Origin: Plasmopara viticola
Taxonomy: Eukaryota; Oomycota; Peronosporomycetes; Peronosporales; Peronosporaceae
DNA length: 64,000 bases
NCBI GenBank assembly: GCA_001695595.3
Contig: MBPM02000148.1
Location: forward strand, 39,287 to 103,286
Direction of reading: 5' to 3'
Shown: positions 50,718-59,575 of the stretch, piece after piece
How positions within the stretch are numbered: position 1 is the first letter of the stretch
How the letters are laid out: each line of letters begins with the position of its first letter
Translations under genes and position numbers: made by a program
Notes under the pieces: model-generated
Told to the model about the DNA's origin: nothing
The model's database searches: none
The model's input: the letters and a program-made list of their open reading frames with translations, nothing else

Positions 50718-50964
50718 GTACGGGTATCTGCAATCAATTGATGACTGACTGAATGAGCGGGTTCAAGATGGGCAAAAGATCGGTTTCAGGATGGGAAGAT
50801 GATTGTGCCCGGATGGAAAGATGATTGCGTCAGGATTGTAAGTCTCTCTGATTGGCTTAGATAAATCATTGGCTTAGAAGTAGCATGTAGTTGCGAACTA
50901 AGGACCTTTTAAATACATTCACTTTGCATTTTGCCATCTTCCGCTCAAGTGACCTTTTTCAACA
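50663..50964 (+). repeat. A12 3' LTR
   Basis: 302 bp, followed by the target duplication CGCAT and the rest of B3. Confidence 0.95.
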
Positions 50965-50979
50965 CGCATCGAGAAGGCG

Positions 50980-51238
50980 TATTGAGGGTTATTGGTTTCA
51001 GGTAATGTACACAACCCAAACCCGGTTCAATCCGAACCGCGGTTCAACATAGTTTTTACTTTTTACGGTTTAAGGTAATTACGTTATGTATAATGAGTGG
51101 TTACGAGAAGTATAAGTGTAAGCCCCAATAAATCAATCACTTCCAAATATTCCTACTCCTGCTTAAGTGTCTTCGCTCCGGTCCTCCTCCGCGCAGACTC
51201 TTCGCTTCCTCCCTTCGTCTTCTTCAGCTCATTCAACA
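50980..51238 (+). repeat. B3 3' LTR
   Basis: It is preceded by the B3 polypurine tract GAGAAGGCG (50971-50979). TATTGAGGGTTATTGG to CAACA, 259 bp, then GCCAC and A11 RT. Confidence 0.94.
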
Positions 51239-51894
51239 GCCACTGGTGCAAAAGTCTCTTCGTAGTCGACACCATACTTTTGAGAAAAGCCCTTGGCCAC
51301 AGAGTCGTGCCTTGAACCGCTCGATCTCTCCAGCTTGGTTTTTCTTGCTTCGGAAGACCCATCTACAGCCGATAGCCTTACGACCTTTTGGCAGCGGTAC
51401 CAAATACCATGTCTTCTTCTTGCAAAGAGAGCTCATTTCGGCATCACACGCCTCTTTCCATTCGGCCGCGTTGTTGGATTCCATTGCCGACTTGAAAGTT
51501 GTCGGCATTTCTCCCACTGAATCCACAACAAAGGCCGCTTCGAAATCTTGGGCCAATGCAGACATTTCCTTCAGGGACTGATAGCGAGTTGGCCTCTTTG
51601 CTGTTGGTATATTCGCTTCTTTTCAAGCAATTGGTTCCGCTGGCGTCGTTTGCTGCCACGCTCAAAATTTAAGTCCACAATAGGCATAGTGCCTGCGTGC
51701 TGCTTCTTTTCAAGCTTCATCTCTTGATCTTGCATAGTGTTTTCATTTTCTGAGCGGTCAAAATTGGCTGTTTCGGCCTTGTCAAATGCAGCTTCTGATG
51801 ACTCGGTATTTGGTATCTTGATGTCAAAAGTATCTTCCATTAAATTTGCGTCCCGACTCAATAGAACGCGACCGCTACCGATTTTTTCAAACCT
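51239..51894 (-). pseudogene. A11 integrase end, linker and RT start
   Basis: Continuing the minus strand after a TAA at 51895-51897: YRFEKIGSGRVLLSRDANLM-like sequence and an acidic linker to about 51571. A shift follows, then VDSVGEMPTTFKSAMESNNA and KWKEACDAEMSSLCKKKTWY, GRKAIGCRWVFRSKKNQAGE, and a break in the KARLVAKGF motif (read ARLCGQGLF). RT ends at YEETFAPVA, where B3 is inserted; it resumes at 41909. Confidence 0.86.
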
Positions 51895-53877
51895 TTACGC
51901 CTTTTCATGTTCTGAATAGCCAAGAAAACGGCACCGAGTCGAACGAGCATCAAACTTGGATCGTTTCTCTTTAAGAACTGAGACGTAAGCATGGCAGCCG
52001 AATACCTTTAAATTTGCCAACAAAGGCTTCTTGCCAGTCCACACTTGAAACGGCGACGCATCATGATCAACAGCTCGTGTCGGACATCGGTTGCGAAGAA
52101 ACGAAGCAGTTAAAACAGCTTCACCCCAATAAGTTTTTGGCAGACCAGCGTGCTCCAGCATACACCGTCCGCATTCAACAAGTGTACGATTCATGCGTTC
52201 TGCGACTCCATTCAGTTGTTGCGTGTATGGTGGCGTAAACTTCTGTATGATGCCACGCTCTGCACAAAACTTTGCCATTGCTTCAGAAGTGTACTCGCCA
52301 CCATTATCACAACAGAGTGATTTAACGCGCATGTTCGTCTGATTTTCGGCCATCGCAACGAAAGTAGCAAACTTGCCGGCAACCTCGGACTTGTTTCGTA
52401 GCAAGTACACAGCGCAGTAATGCGACTTCTCGTCGATAAAAGCAGCAAAATAGCGCTTGCCACTGAATGTCGCCGTTTGCATGGGTCCACACACATCGCT
52501 GTGAATGACTTCAAGAACTCTCTTTGCCCAATTGGGTGAATACTTCATGAAGCTTACCCGCGTCTGTTTGCCAAGAGCGCATGCTTTGCACAGCTCCCAC
52601 TTGTTAACAGACTTCAGGTCAATACCTGCTCCACAGCCTTTTGCAACAATAGTCGAAAGACCACCGTGACCAATGTGACCTAGTCGAGGGTGCCAGAGGT
52701 ACGACGTGGTGTCCCCATGGCATCCCAACGAGCTAGTCAAATTGGCCTCGTCTTCAACAATTGGCTTCATACAGAGCTTGAACAGTCCCTTTCCCTCACG
52801 AGCACCCAACTTCCAGCGAAGACCTTTCGCTTCAGCAAAGCAGCCGTCGTGCTCAAACGTGACTGGACCAACATCCTTAGTAAAGCGTCCAATGGAGAAT
52901 AAATTGCGCGAAAGCTTTGGAATGTGCCAAACCGAAGTGAGAACACCCTTCTTCATTCCGCGAGGCGTAAACATCGACATAACAATGTCACCCGTTCCCA
53001 CAGCTTGAACCACGCCATCATCCGCGAGATGCACATCCACTGGGTCGATTCTCTTGTAGTTTTTCATGTACTCTGTCGAGTATGTCATGTGTTGAGTGGC
53101 CCCCGAGTCAACTAGCCACACACAGCTCGACTTGGTGGAATAGGCAGCTTCACCAACCGAGAAAAGATGGTCGCCAGAGTCGTCATCGTTACTCTGCGCG
53201 ACACTAGCACGCTGCGGTCGCTGTCGTTCCGCATTGTCACGGATTCGAGCCGGGTACTTGGCAATCCAATGCCCATGCTCTCCACAATAGTGGCAAGTAC
53301 TGCTTGCCTTCACTGACGCTTGTCGTCCCTTGCGTCGTCCATTGTGCGCCATTGCAAATGCTTGACCTTGGCCGTGCGCGGCTCCATCGATGCCGCCATG
53401 TTGCTCTTTGCGCTTTAAGTCTTCGTGTAGTAGCCGAGACGTGACGAGTTCCCACGATAAAGAGTCGGCTCTTGACTCGAGTGCCGTGATAAGAAACGCG
53501 TACGACTCGCTGAGACTTGCCAAAAGCGTGATCACAAGGTCGTCCTCGCTAACCGGAGCTTTCACAGCGTCGAGCTGCTCCGCCAGCGTCTTCATCTTGT
53601 TAATGTGCGCGAGCACATCTTCCTCTTCATCCATCTTGGCCGTGAAGAAGCGACGACGAAGAAAGAGCTTATTCGCAAGGCTCATCTTCTCAAAATGTCC
53701 CTCAAGCCGCGACCATGCATCGTGTGCCCCACTCGCCGAACGAACCAGCGGCAGCTGCGAGTACTCCATCGCAAGACAGATGATCGCGAGCGCCTTCCTC
53801 GACTTGCGCTTGAACGTGTTCTGGTCCAGCGCAGTAGTCAGGTGTTCCAGCTTGATCTCCCACTCACCACTTCCCAC
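51895..53877 (-). CDS. A11 Gag-protease-integrase open frame
   Basis: This 660-aa frame is the longest in the window. It starts within Gag (KLEHLTTALDQNTFKRKSRK), because a shift near 53895 separates it from the true start. AMEYSQLPLVRSASGAHDAW is followed by the zinc knuckle CHYCGEHGHWIAKY (last Cys changed to Tyr). The protease motif WLVDSGATQHMTYSTEYMKN is near residue 255. The HH-CC site is YLWHPRLGHIGHGG (Leu to Pro) and CKACALGKQTR. Integrase follows with HSDVCGPMQTATFSGKRYF, CCDNGGEYTSEAMAKFCAER and NGVAERMNRTLVECGRCM. All three integrase catalytic residues are present. It ends at a TAA replacing the Tyr of HEKAYRFE. Confidence 0.92.
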   Translation of the reverse strand: MGSGEWEIKLEHLTTALDQNTFKRKSRKALAIICLAMEYSQLPLVRSASGAHDAWSRLEGHFEKMSLANKLFLRRRFFTAKMDEEEDVLAHINKMKTLAEQLDAVKAPVSEDDLVITLLASLSESYAFLITALESRADSLSWELVTSRLLHEDLKRKEQHGGIDGAAHGQGQAFAMAHNGRRKGRQASVKASSTCHYCGEHGHWIAKYPARIRDNAERQRPQRASVAQSNDDDSGDHLFSVGEAAYSTKSSCVWLVDSGATQHMTYSTEYMKNYKRIDPVDVHLADDGVVQAVGTGDIVMSMFTPRGMKKGVLTSVWHIPKLSRNLFSIGRFTKDVGPVTFEHDGCFAEAKGLRWKLGAREGKGLFKLCMKPIVEDEANLTSSLGCHGDTTSYLWHPRLGHIGHGGLSTIVAKGCGAGIDLKSVNKWELCKACALGKQTRVSFMKYSPNWAKRVLEVIHSDVCGPMQTATFSGKRYFAAFIDEKSHYCAVYLLRNKSEVAGKFATFVAMAENQTNMRVKSLCCDNGGEYTSEAMAKFCAERGIIQKFTPPYTQQLNGVAERMNRTLVECGRCMLEHAGLPKTYWGEAVLTASFLRNRCPTRAVDHDASPFQVWTGKKPLLANLKVFGCHAYVSVLKEKRSKFDARSTRCRFLGYSEHEKA

Positions 53878-54022
53878 AAGTCACGCTCCTCTAGCACCGC
53901 ATCTTAAACTTCCAAGTGTGAAAGTACGTTCCATCGAACTTGTTGATGCGTTTGGTGGTGAAGGCGTCCATGGCAAGGGCGAAGTCGGTGTCGGAGTCAG
54001 GGAAGATGGAGCTTGGGCTCAT
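53878..54022 (-). pseudogene. A11 gag start, out of frame
   Basis: From the PBS ATG (54022) the minus strand reads MSPSSIFPDSDTDFALAMDA and TKRINKFDGTYFHTWKFKM. A one-base loss near 53905 and another near 53875 separate it from the 660-codon frame. It closely resembles the A4 N-terminus. Confidence 0.85.
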
Positions 54023-54026
54023 AACC
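54011..54026 (-). promoter_or_regulatory. A11 primer-binding site overlapping gag start
   Basis: The minus strand reads GGTTATGAGCCCAAGC next to the 5' LTR end CTTCA. The start codon is at 54022-54020. Confidence 0.82.
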
Positions 54027-54294
54027 TGAAGAAGCTCGAGTGTGCACTAGTTGGTAAAATGCAAAGTGAATATATTCAAAGGTCCTTAGTTCGCAACTAC
54101 ATGCTACCTCTAAGCCAATAATTTATCTAAGCCAATCAGAACGACTCACCATCCAAACCGATCTCTTGCCCATCTTGAACCCGCTCCATCAGTCAGTCAT
54201 CAACCGATTGCAGATACCGGTATTTACCGATATGTAGTCGCTGTTCGAGGCATTTGTCCGCCAACATTTTCGACAAGAGTCGTATCCTCCAACA
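54027..54294 (-). repeat. A11 5' LTR
   Basis: On the minus strand it runs TGTTGGAGGATACGACTC to CTTCTTCA, 268 bp. It shares the GTTGGCGGACAAA-type U3 with 40296-40587. The U3 block with ATTGCGCCCGG is partly deleted here. Confidence 0.88.
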
Positions 54295-55115
54295 CCCAGT
54301 GGCACATTTGCGTCCTTGAGATTCTGCCATTGACCATCGTGCGAAGCACGTCGATTGGAGTGTGACCCATTCTTGCATGCAGATTGGTGTTTTGACCTCG
54401 TACCGCCGGATTTGCTAAATACTGGGGAGTACGAAGCCAGTAGAGACCATCCACAAGGTCTGCTGCAGCCACAACTTGGTGTGAGACTTTGCGCGCAATG
54501 TCCATGCTTGGGCCATCAAACACCACCTGAAACTTGCCACTCTAGTTGATCTGTGGTACCGAAAGCAAATTCTTGTTCATCGCTGGCACGAACAAAACGT
54601 CCTTAATTTTAATGTCGGACTCAATACCATCGGGCAAGACCACGCGCTCAATGATGGTCCCGACACCCTTGATTGCAATTTTGTTTCCGTCAGCGATCGA
54701 GAGTTCGCCAAAAATGTGCTCTTCGAGTCTTGCAACCTTGTCCTTGTTGTTGCATATATGATGCGTTGCACCACTGTCAATTGCCCATATTCCAGGCACA
54801 TTTTTTGTTGTTGAAAGTCCACACTCCAGCGAGACCGCAAACGCAACACGGTCGTAGTCGTATTGTGGGCTGGGTCTATAGTGAACATTGTTTGATCCGC
54901 GTCCACGAGCTTGGCCGCCGCGTCGAGCATTTCGATTCTCATCTTTCTGCTTGGTCCAGCATCGCTCCGCCGAATGCCCCAATTTTCCGCAGTATACGCA
55001 CTGGCGATATTCTCTTTCCGTGCTAAACGCCTTTTCCACTTCCTCAGTCTTAACTGTCGTAGTTTTCGACCCTTGACGCTTAATGTGCTCGTTTGTCAGC
55101 ACTTTAACCACATCC
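54295..55115 (-). mobile_element. Copia family B fragment B4c
   Basis: This minus-strand internal piece of a B4-type element runs from the end of gag to the integrase HH-CC region. It has no LTR. It is bounded by the A11 5' LTR on the left and a truncated A13 LTR on the right. It is close to B4a sequence at 17620-18440. Confidence 0.84.
54300..55111 (-). pseudogene. B4c gag end, protease and integrase start
   Basis: The frame 55111-54542 (189 aa) reads [20 protein letters not shown], the zinc knuckle [32 protein letters not shown] and the protease motif [18 protein letters not shown], to [15 protein letters not shown]. It stops at a TAG at 54542. The same domain continues in 54526-54300 with [34 protein letters not shown] and LHARMGHTPIDVLRTMVNG. 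The fragment ends at the A11 LTR. Confidence 0.87.
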
Positions 55116-55287
55116 TGGGAAGATGATTGCGCCCGGATGGGAAAATGATCGCGCCAGGATTGGAAATCTCTCTGATTGGCTTAATAAAATCATTGGCTTA
55201 GAGGTAGCATGTAGTTGCGAACTAAGGACCTTTTAAATATATTCACTTTGCATTTTGCCATCTACAGCACAAGTGCTTCTTACAACA
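55116..55287 (+). repeat. A13 5' LTR, truncated
   Basis: It starts inside the doubled block (TGGGAAGATGATTGCGCCC) and ends TTACAACA. It keeps the promoter TTTTAAATATATTCACTTTG (about 55230-55249). Confidence 0.87.
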
Positions 55288-55303
55288 GGTTATGAGCCCA
55301 AGC
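55288..55303 (+). promoter_or_regulatory. A13 primer-binding site overlapping gag start
   Basis: GGTTATGAGCCCAAGC is the full match to the initiator tRNA-Met anticodon arm. The gag ATG is at 55292. Confidence 0.82.
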
Positions 55304-56014
55304 TCCGCCAACTCTGCCCCCGACACCGACTACGCTTTCGCTATGGACATCGCCGCCGCCACCAACTCACGCATCAACAAGTTCGATGGAACAAACATCC
55401 ACACATGGAAGTTCAAGATGCAGATGGTGCTTGAGGAGCGGGACCTATGGGAGGTAGCGAGTGGGGAAGTCGAGATGGAGGACTTGACAACGGCCTTGGA
55501 CCAGCTGACGTTTAAGCGCAAGTCAAGAAAGGCGCTTGCGATCATCTGACTCGCGATGGAAGATTCGCAGCTGCCTCTTGTGCGCTCGGTAACTGGAGCG
55601 CATGATGCATGGTCACGGCTCGAAGGCCACTTCGAGAAGAAGAGCTTAGCGAACAAGCTCTTTATTCGTCGTCGTTTCTTCACGGCCAAGATGGACGAAG
55701 GTGATGATGTGCTCGCGCATATCAACAAGATGAAGACTCTGGCGGAACAGATCGACGCAGTGGGCGCTCCGGTAACAGAGGATGACTTGGTGATCACGCT
55801 TCTTAGGAGTTTGAGCGAGTCATTTTCATTTCTTATAACAGCTTTGGAGTCCGTATCGGACTCGCTGTCGTGGGAGCTCGTGACATCTCGACTATTGCAT
55901 GAAGACATGAAACGAAAGGAACAAGGTATTGGGACCGATGGAGCTGCACATGGTCAAGGGCAAGCGTTTTTGGCGAATGACTACAGCAAGCGTAAGGGTG
56001 GGCGACCAGTGTAA
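55292..56014 (+). pseudogene. A13 gag
   Basis: MSPSSANSAPDTDYAFAMDI, INKFDGTNIHTWKFKMQMVL, then a TGA at 55547-55549 replacing the Cys of IICLAMED. The same frame goes on from 55556 (EDSQLPLVRSVTGAHDAW, KMKTLAEQIDAVGAPVTEDD, SWELVTSRLLHEDMKRKEQG) to a TAA at 56012-56014 just before the zinc knuckle. There are two nonsense changes and no shift. Confidence 0.9.
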
Positions 56015-56932
56015 AAGGTCAGCGCGTGCCACTACTGTGGGGAACAAGGACATTGGATTGCCAAGTGTCCAGTTCGAATTCGCGAGAATGGTGAGCGACA
56101 GAAATCGCAACGAGCGAATATCGCGCAAGTCGATGATGACAATGGCGATTTTCTGTTTTCGGCTGGAGACAGCATTCCCAAATCGGGTGAAGTGTGGCTG
56201 ATTGACTCTGGAGCGACGCAGCACATGACAAGTTCCAAGAAATTCATGCGAAATTTCAAGACAATTACGCCGAGGGATGTGCACCTTGCAGACGATGGAG
56301 TGGTGCAAGCGATTGGGTCCGGCGACATCGTGATGTCAATGCACACTCCACATGGTATAAAGAAGGGACTGCTTACTGGTGTGTGGTATATCCCAAAGCT
56401 TTCTCGAAATTTATTTTCAGTCGGCCGATTTACGAAGGATGTTGGCGCCGTGACGTTTGAACATGAAGGTTGTTTTGCTATGACAAAGGGCCTCAAGTGG
56501 AAGCTTGGTGCTCGCGAAAGCAAAGGCCTGTTCAAGCTCTGCATGACGCCACTTCTTCCGGATGAGGCTAATGTGATAACTTCGTCGGGATGCCATGGGG
56601 ACACCAATTCGTACCTCTGGCACCTTCGATTTGGTCATATTAGCTATGGTGGTCTCGACACTATGATAAAGAAAAAGATCGGCTACGGACTTGACATGGG
56701 TTCAGTTAAACAGTGGGAGAAGTGTGACGGGTGCTCACTCGGTAAGCAAACGAGAGTGAGTTTCTCAAATTTGTCACCAAGCCGTTCAAAGCAACTGCTT
56801 GAGGTAATTTACAGCGATGTGTGTGGGCTGATGCAGACATCGACATTTAATGGAAAGCGTTACTTTGTCACATTTATTGATGACAAGTCATACTTTTCCA
56901 TGGTTTACTTGCTGCGAAACAAGTCGGAAGTA
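56015..56932 (+). CDS. A13 zinc knuckle, protease and integrase start
   Basis: It is in the same frame as gag. The zinc knuckle CHYCGEQGHWIAKC lies near 56030-56070, then VDDDNGDFLFSAGDSIPKSG. The protease motif VWLIDSGATQHMTSSKKFMR is at about 56190-56250. The frame is then open through HGIKKGLLTGVWYIPKLSRN, the HH-CC site (YLWHLRFGHISYGG, CDGCSLGKQTR) and YSDVCGLMQTSTFNGKRYF, to NKSEV at 56932. The following ten codons are B5 LTR. The integrase is cut before its second aspartate. Confidence 0.9.
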
Positions 56933-57206
56933 TGTTGGAAGTGGCGACGGAGTGAGGCTTGAAAAAGGCGAGGCGAAGGGAGTTCTTGATCGATTGACCA
57001 AAAAGACACTTGAGCTGTAGATGGGAGATTCGAAAGTGATTGATTTATCGGAGCTTGTTCCTACTGCCTGATTCATATGTGTACACATATAAATCATGCG
57101 GGTCTTCCAATCAACCTACTCGTCTAATCATATCTTAGGTAATTACCGTAAAAACCATCCGTAAGAACTAACCTTTAAGTTCGGATTGTACCGGTAACCC
57201 TCAATA
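56933..57206 (-). repeat. B5 3' LTR
   Basis: On the minus strand it starts TATTGAGGGTTACCGG and ends CTTCCAACA, 274 bp. It follows the polypurine tract GAGGGGGCG. TCACTTTCGAATCTCCC near 57045-57029 is the likely start site. Confidence 0.9.
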
Positions 57207-58881
57207 CGCCCCCTCGATGCGAACTTCCATGAATGCCGAGAGCCGCCGTTAAGTCCTTGTGGCGTGGCCCTGATAGTCCCTTGGTCATAATGTCCGCCAG
57301 CATGATCGTCGTCTCACAGTACTTGAGCTTGACTTCTCCGCGCTTGACCTCATCACGGATATGATGGTACTTTATGTCGATGTGTTTTGCGCGACCATGG
57401 TTCACCGGGTTCTTGGTCATCTTGATGCATGATTGATTGTCCTCGAGAATGACGAGTTCCGGTCCTGCATCGTTGGCCGTCATCATGATCTCGCATAGTA
57501 GACGATGAATCCACTTGCCTTCTTGGATGGCCAGACTCAGCGCGATGTATTCGGCTTCGCTCGTTGACAGCGACACACTTGCTTGTTTCTTGCTTCCCCA
57601 GCTGATGGGTGCACCAAGCACCATAAAAACGTAGCCCGACGTTGACTTGCGATCCGCGTGGTCACCAGCCCAATCCGCGTCGGAGTAACCTCGGAAGTCG
57701 ATTTCTTCGCTTGGTTGATAGCGTAGTCCGCGCGACTTGGTGCCTTGAAGGTAGCGGAAAATACGCTTGACGGCAGTCCAATGTTCTTGTTGCGGGTTCT
57801 CCATGAACCGCGATACATAGCCCACGGCGTATGCAATATCCGGGCGCGTCGCTGTCATCAAGTGCATCAAAGCACCCACTGCTTCTCGAAACGGAGCATT
57901 TACCTTGGTTGCACTCTTGCTTGGCAATAGTTGAGTGCTCAAGTCGACCGGGCTGACAGTGGCCTTACAGTCATTCATCCCAAAACGCTTGAGAATGTCA
58001 TTGATGTAGCGTCGCTGGCACATGATAACACCGCCGTTGGGTTCATCCACCAACTCGATGCCCAGCACAAATGTGCACTTGCCACTGTCTGTCATCTCGA
58101 AACGCGTCTTGAGGTCGCACTTCGTCTGCTCGATCAGGTCTCGTGAGCTGCCTGTGACCAAAACATCGTCCACGTAGATCAGGACCAGCACGCAGTGACC
58201 GTTCACCAACTTGATGTACAGACATGGGTCGAAGTCCGAAACTTGGAAACCAATCGAGCACACGAATTCGTCGAAAGTCTCATTCCAGACGCGCGAGGCT
58301 TGCTTGAGACCGTAGATCGCTTTCACCAGTTCAAGGCAGTTGAAGTCGCCATCCATTTCGACGCCTTCAGGGATGACGCAGAACACTTTCTCCTTCATCA
58401 CACCGTACAGGAATGCTGTCACAACATCGAGTTGGTCCAAAGGCCAGTCGAAGTGCTTGGTGACTGCGACAATCATTCGTAGAGTCGCGTACTTGACGAC
58501 CGGTGAGAACGTCTCCATGTAGTCGATCCCGTATTTCTGCTTGAATCCTTTAGCAACGAGGCGCGCCTTGAATTTCTCGATCGAGCCATCCGCCTTTCGC
58601 TTGATCTTGAATACCCATTTGGTATCAATGGCGCGTTGGTTGGTCGGCAACTTGGCAGCACGAAAGACTCCGCGAAGACGCATCGACTCCAGCTCGGCTT
58701 GAATGGCCTTGCGCCAGTGCACTTGGTCTGGTCCATTGACTGCATCTCGAAAAGTTGCAGGCTCAGCCAGATCGCTTGCTTCGACCGCGTTGGCACTGGC
58801 TCGCCAAAATGTTGGCGGCGTAGAATCATCATCTTGATCACTAGTTTCTTTTTCTTCCTCGTCAATCAGTACATCCCGCAT
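57175..58881 (-). CDS. B5 RT-RNase H open frame ending in the LTR
   Basis: This 568-aa frame begins in the acidic linker (DEEEKETSDQDDDSTPPTFW) and reads [60 protein letters not shown] and IYGLKQASRVWNETFDEF. The catalytic LIYVDDVLVTGSSRDL is near residue 225. [73 protein letters not shown] and DIKYHHIRDEVKRGEVK complete RT and RNase H with every motif kept. After GIHGSSH the usual TGA is CGA. The frame runs through the purine tract (RGG) and 10 codons of LTR to a TAA at 57175-57177. Confidence 0.93.
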   Translation of the reverse strand: MRDVLIDEEEKETSDQDDDSTPPTFWRASANAVEASDLAEPATFRDAVNGPDQVHWRKAIQAELESMRLRGVFRAAKLPTNQRAIDTKWVFKIKRKADGSIEKFKARLVAKGFKQKYGIDYMETFSPVVKYATLRMIVAVTKHFDWPLDQLDVVTAFLYGVMKEKVFCVIPEGVEMDGDFNCLELVKAIYGLKQASRVWNETFDEFVCSIGFQVSDFDPCLYIKLVNGHCVLVLIYVDDVLVTGSSRDLIEQTKCDLKTRFEMTDSGKCTFVLGIELVDEPNGGVIMCQRRYINDILKRFGMNDCKATVSPVDLSTQLLPSKSATKVNAPFREAVGALMHLMTATRPDIAYAVGYVSRFMENPQQEHWTAVKRIFRYLQGTKSRGLRYQPSEEIDFRGYSDADWAGDHADRKSTSGYVFMVLGAPISWGSKKQASVSLSTSEAEYIALSLAIQEGKWIHRLLCEIMMTANDAGPELVILEDNQSCIKMTKNPVNHGRAKHIDIKYHHIRDEVKRGEVKLKYCETTIMLADIMTKGLSGPRHKDLTAALGIHGSSHRGGVLRVTGTIRT

Positions 58882-59300
58882 CCTTGATCGACTTCTCCGG
58901 TGGTGGTCGTGTACATTGTCCGGCGCACTTCATTCTTCCAGTCCTCTTTGAACATGACCCGAGCGTACGACATTCGTATTCTGTCGTGATTTACGCTTGC
59001 CAGTCTGCTTGTAGTTGACTTGACGCACGCTATCCTCGTTTATCTCAAGCAAATCGAGGTCCAGCACCGCATCCTCCAGGTCTTCATGTGGTGAGTCCGC
59101 CAAAAGTCCAAAGCTTGATTCATCAAAGTTGACGTCCCGACTGATGACTATTTGTCCGGCCTCGATGTCGAATACTCGATACGCTTTGGAGACTTCTTCG
59201 TACCCCATGAACAGTCCGACACGAGCCTTGGGGTCCCACTTGAGGCGCTTTTCACTTGGGGTCAGGATGTGTGCTCGACACCCAAAAACGCGCATGTGTT
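58882..59300 (-). pseudogene. B5 integrase C-terminus
   Basis: It is in the same frame as the 568-codon ORF, separated only by a TGA at 58930-58932 (Gly of LEEGSAP). It reads [60 protein letters not shown] and the basic QTGKRKSRQNTN. It is cut by B6 at 59300. Confidence 0.9.
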
Positions 59301-59559
59301 TATTGAGGGTTTTGGGTTTTAGGTAATGTACACAACCCAAACCCGGTTCAATCCGAACCGCGGTTCAACATAGTTTTTACTTTTTACGGTTTAAGGTAAT
59401 TACGTTATGTAGAATGAGTGGTTACGAGAAGTAGAAGTGTAAGCCCCAATAAATCAATCACTTCCAAATATTCCTTCTCCTGCTCAAGTGTTTTCGCTCC
59501 GGTCCTCCTCCGCGCAGACTCTTCGCTTCTTCCCTTCGTCTCCTTCAGCTCATTCTACA
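59301..59559 (+). repeat. B6 5' LTR
   Basis: TATTGAGGGTTTTGGG to CTACA, 259 bp. Nearly identical to the B3 LTRs, with the same TA start. Confidence 0.92.
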
Positions 59560-59575
59560 GGTTATGAGCCCAACG
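59560..59575 (+). promoter_or_regulatory. B6 primer-binding site overlapping gag start
   Basis: GGTTATGAGCCCAACG is identical to that of B3. The gag ATG is at 59564. Confidence 0.82.

Larger units (their letters stand above)
46251..50964 (+). mobile_element. Copia family A element A12, complete, nested in B3
   Basis: It is 4,714 bp with two 302-bp LTRs differing at about four positions by eye, flanked by CGCAT (46246-46250 and 50965-50969). It is the youngest complete family-A copy in the window. Its gag-pol still has one early stop and about five single-base shifts. Part of it therefore decayed after insertion, or it was mobilised in trans. Confidence 0.95.
41910..51238 (+). mobile_element. 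Copia family B element B3, nested in A11, split by A12
   Basis: It has two 259-bp LTRs that differ at about five to six positions by eye, and is flanked by GCCAC (41905-41909 and 51239-51243). A12 is inserted nine bases before the polypurine tract and interrupts the end of RNase H. Without A12 and its duplicated CGCAT, B3 is about 4.6 kb. Gag-pol has one TAA and one extra base, so it was active recently. Confidence 0.94.
40296..54294 (-). mobile_element. Copia family A element A11, split by B3
   Basis: This minus-strand element has its 5' LTR at 54027-54294 and 3' LTR at 40296-40587. It is interrupted in RT by B3 with the exact duplication GCCAC. Without B3 it is about 4.66 kb, close to full length. 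The outer flanks (CAAGC left, CCCAG right) do not match, and they belong to different elements. Gag-protease-integrase is open for 660 codons; RT and RNase H carry two in-frame stops. LTR lengths differ (268 and 292 bp). Confidence 0.87.
55116..56932 (+). mobile_element. Copia family A element A13, 5' part
   Basis: It has a truncated 5' LTR (its first ~130 bases are missing), gag, protease and the integrase start. B5 interrupts it at 56932, inside the YLLRNKSEV codons. The remainder should lie beyond the window. It is nearly identical to the 5' half of A9. Only two stops interrupt about 545 codons. Confidence 0.87.
56933..59300 (-). mobile_element. Copia family B element B5, 3' part
   Basis: This minus-strand copy was inserted in A13, with AAGTA (56928-56932) as the likely target copy. 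It contains its 3' LTR, RNase H, RT and the integrase C-terminus. B6 interrupts it at 59300 in the KHMRVFGC codons; the rest is expected beyond the window. RT and RNase H are open for 568 codons, the best preserved pol end in the window. Confidence 0.9.

Noticed and set aside
50716..50885. Intron-like signals in family-A LTRs (CGGTAAGTAC, later GGCTTAG)
   Set aside because: GTAAGT follows the pol stop and GATTGGCTTAG lies downstream, so a gene finder may call an intron. The signals lie in U3, which is outside most of the transcript, and there is no evidence of splicing.
41910..51238. A host gene of unknown type spanning the long frames at 42-46 kb
   Set aside because: All domains in order are Copia gag-pol, the region is bounded by identical LTRs and a five-base duplication, and B6 is a second copy.
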